From positions 1 through 64,000 of the forward strand of contig NZ_JAFEVR010000013.1 of assembly GCF_017352375.1 (NCBI RefSeq): a stretch of 64,000 bases of DNA, read 5' to 3'. This DNA comes from Mycolicibacterium sp. S2-37 (GTDB taxonomy: Bacteria; Actinomycetota; Actinomycetes; Mycobacteriales; Mycobacteriaceae). Below, piece after piece: positions 1-8,565 of this stretch (position 1 is its first letter; every line of letters starts with the position of its first letter). The notes beneath the pieces were generated by a model. It was given only the letters and a program-made list of their open reading frames with translations, ran no database searches and was not told the origin of the DNA. The position numbers and the translations under genes are program-made.

Positions 1-2
1 AC

Positions 3-137
3 TACTTCGTCACCACCCCACGCCTGGAATCCGGCGACCCCAGGTACGCCTGGGTCAACCAGAGCATCTTCGTCGGCCAGGGACGCATCCAACCCGGACC
101 AGTCGTCGAATTCCAGGTCTTCCGAGTTGTCCTGTGA
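3..137 (+). CDS. DUF3237 family protein, C-terminal fragment (start lies upstream of window)
   Basis: The frame is open from the window edge to a TGA at 135-137 and gives 44 residues. It contains a run of the type FETGDPRYAWLN (here LESGDPRYAWVNQ) followed by a VGQG turn and a short VVEFQVFRV strand. This is the usual C-terminal end of the small DUF3237 beta-barrel proteins common in actinobacteria. The N-terminal part is outside the window, so length and start cannot be judged. Function of the family is not established. Confidence 0.7.
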   Translation, partial: YFVTTPRLESGDPRYAWVNQSIFVGQGRIQPGPVVEFQVFRVVL

Positions 138-780
138 CAGGCTGGCTGCCGTCCAATGGGTAAAGCCAACGCCGACATCTTCTCACGGGCGATGTCGGCG
201 TTGAGCTGTGCACTGAGGTACGGGTGCGTGGAACAACGGCCGGGTGCGGTTGATGACCGAGGCGATTCGGACCGCCTTGGCGGCCCGGTCGAGTGCTGGA
301 AGAGGTCGCCGAAGGCGCTTGTCATCCGGCCCGAAGGGCACGCTCACCGACATCTGGTGCGTGGCAGGCGCATTCCAGACAAGAGCGCGGTGGTGGGCGT
401 GACGGTGTCGGGGTCGGCAGCTGCGCAGCCACCTGTTCCTCGTCGCCCACGATGCTGACGTCTGCTTCGCTGGCGACGCCCTCGGCGTCCAGCGCCGTCC
501 GGTAGGCCGGCACTTGCGAATCACCGGTATCGCCTGCCCAAATCCGGCAGCCTTTCCGGTCTGCACAGCGCCGTCAGCGACGCCGAACAGGCCGGATTCA
601 TCCGGGTTCCTCGGGGGTGTGAATATTATTCGAAGACTGTCTTCGCTCAACGATTGGAGGTTGTCTCCGGTTGTCCAGCGGGCGCGCTCATGCAGTCCAA
701 CACCTGCCCACTGGCTCCGTGACGGTCTTCAAATCTACTGGGGCGATTCGGAACTCGCGGATCAACCCCGTCGCTGTTGA
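138..780. other. Decayed intergenic stretch without an intact gene
   Basis: This 640-base stretch separates the DUF3237 fragment from the GntR gene. Open frames run on both strands, as expected in GC-rich DNA, but apart from the F420-oxidoreductase relic at about 405-600 none encodes a protein I recognise. A VTVFKSTG peptide near 705-730 on the plus strand recalls the end of ornithine cyclodeaminases but is too short to call. It looks like an eroded boundary of the catabolic cluster that follows. Confidence 0.5.
405..600 (-). pseudogene. Remnant of an LLM-class F420-dependent oxidoreductase
   Basis: On the minus strand the frame that starts near 513 reads PAYRTALDAEGVASEADVSIVGDEEQVAAQL and then loses homology. 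This matches the C-terminal part of TIGR03564-like F420-dependent luciferase-fold oxidoreductases (YR..LD.EG...ADV.IVGDE..V). The upstream part (about 515-600) looks related only in a different frame, and no start, F420-binding region or intact C-terminus is present. It is a frameshifted and truncated relic. The rest of 138-780 shows no gene I can support. Confidence 0.5.
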
Positions 781-1437
781 TCAGTTCTGGGTCCGAGGCG
801 GCAGAGTGGCATAGGTGAAGGCGAACAGATAATCGCTGAGCGCGAGCGATGCGGTTTCGGCGGCTGCGGCGTCCCCGGCGGCGATCGAGGCGAGGATCGC
901 GTTGTGCAACGTGCCGGCTTGGGCCAGATCTTGGTGCGGGTCGGTGAGATTGCCGAACCAGAACCGCCGGGATAATCCCTGCAGGGGTGCCATTGCCACC
1001 TCGATGAATTCGTTCTGCGTCGCGCTGACTACAAGGGCATGCGCGTCCCGCAGGAACGTGGCGAAATCATCCACCGACTTGGTGGCATCGAGAACTTCCT
1101 CGGCAAGAGCGGCGGCCGTGCGACGCTGTTGTGCGTTGGCCCGTTGGGCCGCGAGCCGGACGGCGAACGGTTCCAACGTCCGGCGCAGTTCGAGCAGTTT
1201 GAGTTGAGCCTCGATCGAAGCCGTGGACACCAGCACGCCCCGATTGGCATGGATCTCAACGAGCCGCTCGCGCGCCAGCCGTTGCAGCGCTTCCCGGACT
1301 GGCGTACGCCCGAGCCCAGTCAGCTCCATGAGTTGTTTCTCCGACACCAACGCGCCAGGCGGAAGCTCCTGCAGCACAATCAGACGCTCTATCTGCAGGA
1401 ATGCCTGGTCAGCCTTGTTGGGCATAGTGCCGATCAT
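781..1437 (-). CDS. GntR-family transcriptional regulator (FadR/FCD subfamily)
   Basis: The 218-residue product has an N-terminal winged helix-turn-helix (about residues 5-75, with the signature LTGLGRTPVREALQRLARERLVE) and a C-terminal all-helical FCD ligand-binding domain. Such proteins are usually repressors that leave DNA when a carboxylate metabolite binds. I used the ATG at 1435-1437; a second ATG at 1423-1425 would give MPNKAD and 214 residues, and neither has a good ribosome site. It is transcribed divergently from the FAD oxidoreductase / IlvD / MFS operon, with about 60 bases between the starts, so it probably controls that operon and itself. The ligand is unknown; a sugar acid or related hydroxy acid would suit the neighbours. 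Confidence 0.85.
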   Translation of the reverse strand: MIGTMPNKADQAFLQIERLIVLQELPPGALVSEKQLMELTGLGRTPVREALQRLARERLVEIHANRGVLVSTASIEAQLKLLELRRTLEPFAVRLAAQRANAQQRRTAAALAEEVLDATKSVDDFATFLRDAHALVVSATQNEFIEVAMAPLQGLSRRFWFGNLTDPHQDLAQAGTLHNAILASIAAGDAAAAETASLALSDYLFAFTYATLPPRTQN

Positions 1438-1497
1438 CGCTGGGTGCCCACTGTCACGGGGTAGACAATATCGCGACCACCGATGTACCGTCCATCC

Positions 1498-2910
1498 ATG
1501 CCTGATATATCGGTTGAATGGCGGTTGAATCTCGGTCACGACGAGGTTGCGTATCGCCATTTTCCGCTGGTCGACGAGGTGGACGTCGCGGTGGTCGGGG
1601 CCGGGGCGGCGGGCGTCGCGGCAGCCACGATCGCCGCCGAAGCGGGCGCGCGTGTGCTGATCGTCGAGAAGTACGGGTTCGCCGGCGGGGCGGCAGTGGC
1701 CGGGCTGTCGGGGACGATCTGCGGGATGTACCTGGCGTCCGAGGATGCCCGTCATCCCGAGCAGGTGGTGCACGGTTTCACCGAGCGTTTTGCTGCAGAC
1801 CTCACCTCGCGCGGTGGCCTCACCGAGCCTCAGCGCTACGGCAAGACCTTCACTGCAGCACACGACCCGCTGATGTGGCGCGAGTCCGCCGACGGGCTGC
1901 TGACCGGCGCCGGGGCGCGCATCCTGTTCCACACCCAGGTAATCGATGTCCTGGTCGAGGACGGCCACTACCGCGGTCTGCTGGTGGCCTCCAACGCCGG
2001 AGTCGGCGTGATACGGGCGGCTCGAATCATCGACGCCTCCGGCGACGGAGCGGTCGTGGCGCGCGGCGGCGGCGCCTACCGGTTCGGTGCCGACGGGCGT
2101 GTCCAGAACCCGACCATGTTCTTTCGACTGGGCAACGTCGACACGGAGAGATTCTGGGCGGCGTGGGGCGATGACACCATCAGTCCGGCGTGGGTGACGG
2201 CGGCCATCGACGACGCTCGCGCCGGGGGTATTGACCTGCCGCGCAACAAGATCTGGATCTTCGCCACCAGCCGGCCGGGGGAATTGCTGGTCAACGCCAC
2301 CAGGCTGACGGCGCCTGACGGCCGGATGCTCAACGTCATCGACCCTGCCGACTTCACCCTCGCCGAGATTGGCGGCCGCCAGCAGGTTCGTGACTACGCC
2401 CGCTTTCTGTCCGGCACCGTGCCCGGATGTGCTGATGCGTTTGTCGTTGATACCGGTGTCGAAGCCGGCATTCGGCAAACCCGGACGGTGGCGGGGGTGC
2501 AGACGTTACGCGACAGCGACGTCGTGGACGGAACGAAAAGGCCGGACTCGATCTGCCGTTCCCCCTGGCCGATCGAACTGCACGACGGCGAAAAGCCACG
2601 GCTGCATTGGTTGTTGGACGACTACTACGACGTGCCGTTCGGTGCGCTCGTGCCCGAACACGGCGAGAACGTCGTCGTGGCCGGCCGGTGTCTCAGCGCC
2701 GAGCACCACGCACTCGCTTCGGCCCGCGTCACCGCTCAGTGTTTTGAATACGGTCACGCCGCCGCGGTGGCCACACTTCTCTCGCTGGACTCCGGTGTGG
2801 CCTACCGCGACCTCGACGTGCGGTACATCCAGACCCGCATGATCGCAAACGGAAGTGCGCTCGAGCCCGCGACCGCTGTTGCAGCGCATTCAGAGAGGCA
2901 GGAATCGTGA
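1498..2910 (+). CDS. FAD-dependent oxidoreductase (FAD_oxidored, PF12831-like)
   Basis: Starting at the ATG at 1498 the product has about 470 residues; an in-frame ATG at 1483 would add five. Near residue 28 it has a Rossmann dinucleotide motif (VDVAVVGAGAAGVAAATIAAEAG), followed by an acidic strand end (LIVEKYGFAGGAA) typical of FAD binding. A second conserved block, IDASGDGAVVARGG, lies near residue 175, and a C-terminal GRCLSAEHHALASARVTAQC segment resembles PF12831 proteins. The family covers flavin dehydrogenases acting on alcohols or hydroxy acids; the substrate cannot be read from sequence. The stop overlaps the GTG of the IlvD-like gene, so the two are translationally coupled. Confidence 0.8.
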   Translation: MPDISVEWRLNLGHDEVAYRHFPLVDEVDVAVVGAGAAGVAAATIAAEAGARVLIVEKYGFAGGAAVAGLSGTICGMYLASEDARHPEQVVHGFTERFAADLTSRGGLTEPQRYGKTFTAAHDPLMWRESADGLLTGAGARILFHTQVIDVLVEDGHYRGLLVASNAGVGVIRAARIIDASGDGAVVARGGGAYRFGADGRVQNPTMFFRLGNVDTERFWAAWGDDTISPAWVTAAIDDARAGGIDLPRNKIWIFATSRPGELLVNATRLTAPDGRMLNVIDPADFTLAEIGGRQQVRDYARFLSGTVPGCADAFVVDTGVEAGIRQTRTVAGVQTLRDSDVVDGTKRPDSICRSPWPIELHDGEKPRLHWLLDDYYDVPFGALVPEHGENVVVAGRCLSAEHHALASARVTAQCFEYGHAAAVATLLSLDSGVAYRDLDVRYIQTRMIANGSALEPATAVAAHSERQES

Positions 2911-4598
2911 CCGACAACTTCGAGCGCGCCCCCGGCGGAGGTCTGCGCAGCAACTTCACCCCGGGCAGCACGCGATGGGCGGTGCGCCGCGCGCAGTGGA
3001 GCGCGATGGGAATCAGCGTCGAGGACCAACAGAGGCCAAAGATCGCGATCGTCAACACCTCGTCCAAACTGTCGGTGTGCTTCGCCCATCTCGACGATGT
3101 GGCGCTACGGGTGGCCGACGCCGTCCGCGAGGCCGGCGGGCTGCCGTTCGAGATCCGCACTACGGCGCCCAGCGATTTCGTCACCAGCGCCGGTCGAAAG
3201 GCGCGGTATCTGATGCCCACCCGGGACCTGATCGTCAACGACGTGGAGGCCGCGGTCGAGGGCGCGGTACTGGACGGCATCGTGTTCCTGTCCTCCTGCG
3301 ACAAGACCACCCCGGCCCATCTGATGGCAGCGGCCCGCCTCGACCTGCCCTCGATTGTGGTGATCGGCGGCTATCAGAAGGGCGGCCGGTACAGCGGGTG
3401 CTCGGTCGACATCGACACGGTCTACGAATCGGTCGGCGCACTCGCAGCCGGCACCATGACCATCGATCAGCTGGGCGAGCTCGCCGACGAGGCCATCGAC
3501 GGGCCGGGGGTATGCGCCGGGTTGGCAACGGCAAACACCATGCACTGCCTGGCCGAAGCGCTGGGCATGACGGTGGCCGGCTCCGCGCCGACCCGCGCCA
3601 ACTCAGAAGCCATGCTGAACAACGCCAGCGCTGCTGGCCGTCGGATCGTGGCGATGGTCGAGGAAAGCCTGACCGCGCGCCAGGTCATCACGGCCGACTC
3701 GATCGAGAACGCCATCGAAGTCGCCCTGGCGCTCGGCGGGTCGGTGAACTGCATTCGGCACCTGGCCGCCATCGCCGCCGAAGCTGACCTGAACCTCGAC
3801 GTTGTGGGTTTGTTCGAGAAGCTCGGACGAGATGCGGTGCAGCTAGCTGCGATCCGGCCCAACGGCGCCCACCAGGTGTGGGATCTCGACAGCATCGGCG
3901 GGGTTCAGACGGTGATGCGGACGCTGTTGCCGCGGCTGCACGGTGACACTCTGACCGTCGACGGCCGCACTGTCGCCCAACGCGCCGAGCGCGCCCGGGC
4001 CGCCGACGGCGATGTACTGCATGATCTCGACGACCCGATCAACGACGAACCGGGTCTGATCATCCTGCGCGGCTCGCTGGCTCCCGACGGCTCCATCGTC
4101 AAGGTCGCCGGGGTGGGCAAGGCCACCCGCCGCCATTTCGCCGGCCCGGCCAAGGTGTTCGTAGGCGAGGACGCGGCCATCGCAGCTCTGGGAGACAACG
4201 GGATCCAGCGGGGCGACGTGATCGTGCTGCGCGGGATGGGCCCGCGGGGTGGGCCGGGTACGGTGTTCGCGGCCAGCTTTGTCGCCGCACTCAACGGCGC
4301 CGGACTGGGCGGGGAAGTCGCGGTGGTCACCGACGGTGAGCTGTCCGGCCTCAACCACGGTCTCGTCGTCGGACAGGTGATGCCCGAGGCCGCCGATGGC
4401 GGCCCGTTGGCGGGACTGCAGGACGGCGACGCCATCAGTATCGACCTCGACGCCCGCCGGGTCGATACGGACCCCGTCCGCAACGGCGCTCCCGTGCGCG
4501 CGGAGGGGGATGCCCCCGAACGCGGCTGGCTCGGGCAGTACGCCGAGTTGGTCGGCCCCATTCAGGGCGGCGCCGTGTTGCGCCGTCCCGCTCGCTGA
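2907..4598 (+). CDS. IlvD/Edd-family dehydratase, probably acting on a sugar acid or hydroxy acid
   Basis: The 563-residue product belongs to the iron-sulfur dihydroxyacid / sugar-acid dehydratases. Three candidate cluster ligands are conserved in place: Cys58 (KLSVCFAH), Cys131 (SSCDKTTPAH) and Cys203 (GVCAGLATANTM). Lys133 of CDK matches the carbamylated magnesium-binding lysine, and the C-terminal half keeps the VVTDGELSG block. Motifs deviate from biosynthetic IlvD (GGCDKNMPG), so a catabolic member is more likely than branched-chain amino-acid synthesis. The GTG start overlaps the stop of the flavoprotein, and an MHS transporter follows after 34 bases, which points to an uptake and degradation operon for a polyhydroxy acid. 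Confidence 0.85.
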   Translation: MTDNFERAPGGGLRSNFTPGSTRWAVRRAQWSAMGISVEDQQRPKIAIVNTSSKLSVCFAHLDDVALRVADAVREAGGLPFEIRTTAPSDFVTSAGRKARYLMPTRDLIVNDVEAAVEGAVLDGIVFLSSCDKTTPAHLMAAARLDLPSIVVIGGYQKGGRYSGCSVDIDTVYESVGALAAGTMTIDQLGELADEAIDGPGVCAGLATANTMHCLAEALGMTVAGSAPTRANSEAMLNNASAAGRRIVAMVEESLTARQVITADSIENAIEVALALGGSVNCIRHLAAIAAEADLNLDVVGLFEKLGRDAVQLAAIRPNGAHQVWDLDSIGGVQTVMRTLLPRLHGDTLTVDGRTVAQRAERARAADGDVLHDLDDPINDEPGLIILRGSLAPDGSIVKVAGVGKATRRHFAGPAKVFVGEDAAIAALGDNGIQRGDVIVLRGMGPRGGPGTVFAASFVAALNGAGLGGEVAVVTDGELSGLNHGLVVGQVMPEAADGGPLAGLQDGDAISIDLDARRVDTDPVRNGAPVRAEGDAPERGWLGQYAELVGPIQGGAVLRRPAR

Positions 4599-4632
4599 AA
4601 CAACACCTTCACCTCACCAAAGGACACGCAGT

Positions 4633-5976
4633 ATGGCAACCGCCGCACCCAACCAGGCCCGCAAGGCGGGCATCGCTGCCCTGGTCGGCACCACCCTCGA
4701 GTGGTACGACTTCCTCATCTACGGCACCGCCGCGGCGCTGGTGCTCAACAGCCAGTTCTTCCCCAACGCCGACCCCACCGTCGGCACGCTGGCGGCCTTC
4801 GCCACCTACGCCGTCGGGTTCCTGGCGCGTCCGCTCGGCGGCATCGTGCTGGGCAACATGGGCGACAAACTGGGTCGCAAGAAGATGCTCATCTTCACCA
4901 TCGTGCTGATGGGTGTGGCCACCACGTTGATCGGCGTACTGCCCAACTACGGCGCCATCGGTATGTGGGCGCCGATCTTGCTGATCCTGCTTCGGCTGTT
5001 GCAGGGTTTCGGGGCCGGTGGCGAGTATGCCGGCGCCGTAGTGCTTTCCGTTGAACACGGGGATCAACAGCGCCGCGGCCTCGCCGGTGCCTGGGCGCCG
5101 ACCGGCTTCGCGCTGGCTACCTTGCTCTCAACCGGGGTGTACCAGATCGCTACTCTGCTGCCAGAGGATGCCTTCCAAAGCTGGGGTTGGCGCGTGCCGT
5201 TCCTGCTGGGCGCTGTTCTGCTGGCCGTCGGCTACTTCATCCGTCGCAGCATCGACGAGACCGAGGCGTACGAGAACGCGGTGCAGGCCGAGGCGGACGG
5301 GATTGCGCAGGAGACCAAAATCCCGGTCCTGGAGTCCATCCGCCGCAATCCGCGCCACTTCCTCGTCGTCATCGGCGCCCGCATGGCGGAGAACGGCTTC
5401 GCCAATCTCTTCCCGGTGTTCGCCGTGGGATTCGCCGTCAATAACCTCGGAGTGGGCCGCAGCACCACCCTACTGGCGGTGGTGATCGCTTCCGCGGTCC
5501 AAGTGGTCTTCATCCCCATCTGGGCGCACCTGAGCGACCGGATCGGTCGTCGGCCGGTGTACGCCGGAGGCGCCCTGCTCTCCGTGCTATGGCTGGTGCC
5601 GTTCTTCTTGCTGCTCGAGACCCTGAGTGCCCCGCTGCTGATCCTGGGTTTTGTTGTGGGACTGGGTGTTCTGTATCCGGCGATGCTGGCCCCCCAGGCG
5701 GCGTACTTCGCCGAGCTGTTCGATACCCGGACCCGACTGTCCGGTTTCGCGTTCGCCCGTGAGATCGGATCGGTGCTGGCCGGCGGCTTCCTGCCGCTCA
5801 TCGCCACCGCGCTGATCGCTGCGTTCGGCCACTGGTGGGTTATCGTGGTTTACCTCGGCATCCTGACCGTGTTGACCCTTGTCGCACTGGCTTACGGCCC
5901 GGAGACCAACCGCAGGGAGATCATCGAGGCTGGCTCGGCGAAGGCGCCGGAACCACAGTCGACGACGACGGCCTGA
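4633..5976 (+). CDS. MFS transporter, metabolite:H+ symporter (MHS) family
   Basis: The 447-residue membrane protein begins at the ATG at 4633, preceded by AAAGGA at 4618-4623. The N-terminus has the MHS signature GTTLEWYDFLIYGTAAALV, followed by GDKLGRKK between helices 2 and 3 and an RLLQGFGAGGEY helix, and about twelve hydrophobic segments overall. MHS carriers import organic acids such as shikimate, citrate or alpha-ketoglutarate with protons. It is the third gene of the operon with the flavoprotein and the IlvD-like dehydratase and probably imports their substrate. The last 20 residues are a hydrophilic tail. Confidence 0.88.
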   Translation: MATAAPNQARKAGIAALVGTTLEWYDFLIYGTAAALVLNSQFFPNADPTVGTLAAFATYAVGFLARPLGGIVLGNMGDKLGRKKMLIFTIVLMGVATTLIGVLPNYGAIGMWAPILLILLRLLQGFGAGGEYAGAVVLSVEHGDQQRRGLAGAWAPTGFALATLLSTGVYQIATLLPEDAFQSWGWRVPFLLGAVLLAVGYFIRRSIDETEAYENAVQAEADGIAQETKIPVLESIRRNPRHFLVVIGARMAENGFANLFPVFAVGFAVNNLGVGRSTTLLAVVIASAVQVVFIPIWAHLSDRIGRRPVYAGGALLSVLWLVPFFLLLETLSAPLLILGFVVGLGVLYPAMLAPQAAYFAELFDTRTRLSGFAFAREIGSVLAGGFLPLIATALIAAFGHWWVIVVYLGILTVLTLVALAYGPETNRREIIEAGSAKAPEPQSTTTA

Positions 5977-6070
5977 GGGGCGGGCGCTCCGGAGTCGAGT
6001 CCCGACCATCGCTGCCCGGCGCCGACAGAACAACGCTGACTGAGACGTGATCTACGCAGCGGGGATCTCA

Positions 6071-7507
6071 CTACTCGAAGTGCTGTACTGCAGCGTCGTC
6101 GCCGCGATAGCCATCCCAACCCGGAGAACCGTTGCGGGCGAACGCCACCCATGAGCTGTGCATTCGCCGGGCCAGGCCCTCCGGAACCGGATCGGGCCCC
6201 AGCAGACCCGTCTTCCCGTGCAGCCACGGCGAATCGGCGATGTCGAAGACGAAGGGAAGCTCCACGGTGTGCGTCGCGCCCAGCTTGCCGCCCAGCGCTG
6301 TCGAGCGGAATCCGAAACGATAGACGTAGGTGCCGCGTGCCGAGATCAGCGAGTGCGCCTGAGCCATCCGGGCGGAGCCGGCACCGAAGAGCGCCTCGCC
6401 GAGCAGGGCCGAGCGTACTTCGCCGTAAGTGGCATGTGGACGGTCGGCGGCCATGGCCGCCGCGGCGGCGTGCGGATCCGCATGTGTCTGGGCCGCAACG
6501 GCCACGACATCAGCGTGCTGTGACGTATCGAAGGTGCCCTGGGGGACGAGATAGAGGTTGCCCTCCTCGGTGTTGATGCCGATGAGCAGAGCGACGTCGG
6601 CCGCCGGGCCGTGGTCCAGTGCGTCGGCGGGCTGCCGGTCCAGGACGAGGCTGAACGGGCTCAGGCCCACCAGTGGGTCGGTGGCGGTGGCGGTACGCAG
6701 GTCAAGACCTGCCAGCGTGGGCAGCACGGCGACGAACTGTTCATCGGGAATGTCGGCGAGCCCGTCCGCGGTGGGCTGCACGCCCAACTCGGCGGCCGTG
6801 GCGCGGGTGACTCGGGCAGCCTGCTCCGGCGTGAACGCACCTGTGCCGCTACCGCTCTGCATGACAGCCTGGCGGAACAACCCGGTGGCCGCCGATGTCG
6901 TGAGCAGGGCTCCCACCAGGGTGGCGCCGGCGGACTGGCCCAACAGGGTGACATTTCCCGGGTCACCACCGAACGCGCTGATCGCGTCGCGGACCCACCT
7001 CAGCGCAGCCAGCACGTCGAGCAGCCCACGGTTGCGCGGCGCTCCGGGGACGTCGAGAAAACCTGAGACGCCCAAGCGGTAGTTGAGGGTGACGAGCACG
7101 ACGCCGTCACGGGTGAATGCCCGACCGTCGTACAGCGCGGCCTGCGACGACCCAGTGACGAATCCGCCGCCGTGGACGAACACCATCACCGGTCGCGCCG
7201 CATCGTCGGCGGCGGGAGTGTGGACATCGAGCGTCAGATAGTCCGCGCCGCGCACCCACCCGGGTCCGAAGTACGGCCGCATGTCGAGTGAACCGAAGTC
7301 TCGGACGGGCTGTGGCGCCGTCGCCCCGGGGCTCGTCGCGTCGCGGACGCCGTCCCAACCCGGGTGCGGTGCCGGCGGAGCGAAGCGGGCCGCGCCCGCC
7401 GGTGCGGCGGCATAGGGGATGGCGCGGTAGCGCTCGCCGCTATGGTCGCGGACGCCGCGCACCGCGCCGGAAGGTGTTCGGACGACGGGAGTGTTGTTCT
7501 GAGACAA
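6071..7507 (-). CDS. Type-B carboxylesterase / lipase family protein
   Basis: The 478-residue product shows the carboxylesterase type-B layout: oxyanion-hole HGGGF at residues 112-116, nucleophile elbow GQSAGA with Ser192, an acidic residue in INTEEGNLYL and a histidine in GATHTVELPFVF. These hydrolases act on carboxylic esters. I chose the TTG at 7505-7507 because AGGAG stands five bases upstream; no in-frame ATG lies near the conserved N-terminus (TPSGAVRGVRD). No signal peptide is visible, so it is likely cytoplasmic. It sits 25 bases downstream of the metallo-hydrolase gene on the same strand and is probably co-transcribed with it. Confidence 0.85.
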   Translation of the reverse strand: MSQNNTPVVRTPSGAVRGVRDHSGERYRAIPYAAAPAGAARFAPPAPHPGWDGVRDATSPGATAPQPVRDFGSLDMRPYFGPGWVRGADYLTLDVHTPAADDAARPVMVFVHGGGFVTGSSQAALYDGRAFTRDGVVLVTLNYRLGVSGFLDVPGAPRNRGLLDVLAALRWVRDAISAFGGDPGNVTLLGQSAGATLVGALLTTSAATGLFRQAVMQSGSGTGAFTPEQAARVTRATAAELGVQPTADGLADIPDEQFVAVLPTLAGLDLRTATATDPLVGLSPFSLVLDRQPADALDHGPAADVALLIGINTEEGNLYLVPQGTFDTSQHADVVAVAAQTHADPHAAAAAMAADRPHATYGEVRSALLGEALFGAGSARMAQAHSLISARGTYVYRFGFRSTALGGKLGATHTVELPFVFDIADSPWLHGKTGLLGPDPVPEGLARRMHSSWVAFARNGSPGWDGYRGDDAAVQHFE

Positions 7508-7532
7508 GAGATCTCCTGAGGGGAGTGGACGA

Positions 7533-8438
7533 TCAGCTGATACGGGCGAAGCCGGCCCAGCCCTGGATCGCGAAACTGGAGCCGTCGCGGACCACTTCGA
7601 CAGCGCCGTGTCCGCCGAGGTGCGCCGGGAACAGGAGCGCATTGTCGTCACTGGCGCGTCCCAGCAGCTTGTGCCTGGTGTTGCGTGATTCAGCGGGGTC
7701 TTCGCAGAAGCAGCTGTTGGTGTGCGGTGTGACGATCTGCAGCGGGGTGTGAATGAGATCGCCGACAAACACCGCACGGTCTCCGCAGGAGTCCAATGTC
7801 AGGACCGACGAGCCGGGGGTGTGTCCGGGCGCGAGATCCAGCCGGAGATTCTTGTCGATCTGGTACGTATCGTCCCACAGATGGGTCAACCCGGCTTCGT
7901 GGACCGGGGTGACGCTGTCTTCGAACACATTCAGACTCCCGAGGCTAGCGGCGGGTTTGTGGGCATTGGCCGGGTTCCAGAAATCGAAATCGCGTTGTGG
8001 CATCAGGTAGGTCGCGTTCGGGAAGGTGGGCACCCACGTCGAACCGTCCAGGCGGGTGTTCCAGCCCACGTGGTCAATGTGCAGGTGGGTGTTGATCACC
8101 AGGTCGACGTCGTCGGGCGCAACGCCTGCAGCGGCCAGATTGTCGAGGAACGTGGTGTCGAGGTGGTTCCACACCGGGACATAGGGCCGTTCCTTGTGGT
8201 TGCCGACACCGGTGTCGACCAGGATGGTGCGTCCCTCGCTGCGCAGCACCCAGGTCTGGATCGCCGAGATGCACTGATCGGTGCCGGGATCCCAGAAATC
8301 AGGGGCCAGCCAGTGCTTGTTGGCTTCCCAGTCGTGGTTGTTGCTGTCCGGGAAGAAGTCTGTGGGCCCCATCTGCACGGAGCCGTAGTACTCCTTGACG
8401 CGGGTGACGGTGACGTCGCCCAGTTCGATCTGTTCCAT
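7533..8438 (-). CDS. Metallo-beta-lactamase-fold hydrolase
   Basis: The 301-residue product has the zinc-binding HxHxDH motif at residues 118-123 (THLHIDHVGWN), a later LDLAPGHTPGSSVL histidine loop and a VFVGDLIHTP aspartate motif, so a binuclear metal centre is expected. Members of this fold cleave lactones, esters or thioesters; quorum-quenching lactonases have this motif but it is not specific. The ATG at 8436-8438 follows AAGGGAG. The gene leads a two-gene operon with the carboxylesterase and is divergent from the XRE regulator at 8566, which suggests a small regulated ester/lactone degradation unit. Confidence 0.85.
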   Translation of the reverse strand: MEQIELGDVTVTRVKEYYGSVQMGPTDFFPDSNNHDWEANKHWLAPDFWDPGTDQCISAIQTWVLRSEGRTILVDTGVGNHKERPYVPVWNHLDTTFLDNLAAAGVAPDDVDLVINTHLHIDHVGWNTRLDGSTWVPTFPNATYLMPQRDFDFWNPANAHKPAASLGSLNVFEDSVTPVHEAGLTHLWDDTYQIDKNLRLDLAPGHTPGSSVLTLDSCGDRAVFVGDLIHTPLQIVTPHTNSCFCEDPAESRNTRHKLLGRASDDNALLFPAHLGGHGAVEVVRDGSSFAIQGWAGFARIS

Positions 8439-8510
8439 GTGACTCCCTTGGTCATCGGCGGTGCTCGCATGAGTCTGTCGACGGGGGCGGGGGACAGCCA
8501 CACCTCGTCG

Positions 8511-8535
8511 GTCCTACCCCTCGCAGGGGGTGGCT
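8511..8535. promoter_or_regulatory. Possible operator between the metallo-hydrolase and XRE genes
   Basis: The intergenic region holds ACCCC-TCGCA-GGGGGT (8516-8531), an inverted repeat inside a larger pair of GCCAC/GTGGC arms. It lies about 35 bases before the XRE start and between the two divergent genes. Regulators with an XRE head and MmyB-like ligand domain commonly act on such divergent promoters. The site is inferred from symmetry only. Confidence 0.35.
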
Positions 8536-8565
8536 GGGATCTCACGGCGCACGGATACTGAAGAG

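Noticed and set aside
700..750. Possible end of an ornithine cyclodeaminase gene (VTVFKSTG peptide, plus strand)
   Set aside because: Only about ten residues fit, and the flanking frame shows no further resemblance to the family.
1438..2478. A long extension of the GntR frame upstream of its start on the minus strand
   Set aside because: It is antisense to the FAD oxidoreductase gene and shows no domain. The winged-helix domain begins directly after the ATG at 1437.
3105..3545. Minus-strand open frames inside the IlvD-like gene and similar shadows elsewhere
   Set aside because: GC-rich codon bias leaves long open frames opposite real genes. These have no recognisable domains or start context and lie wholly within better-supported genes.
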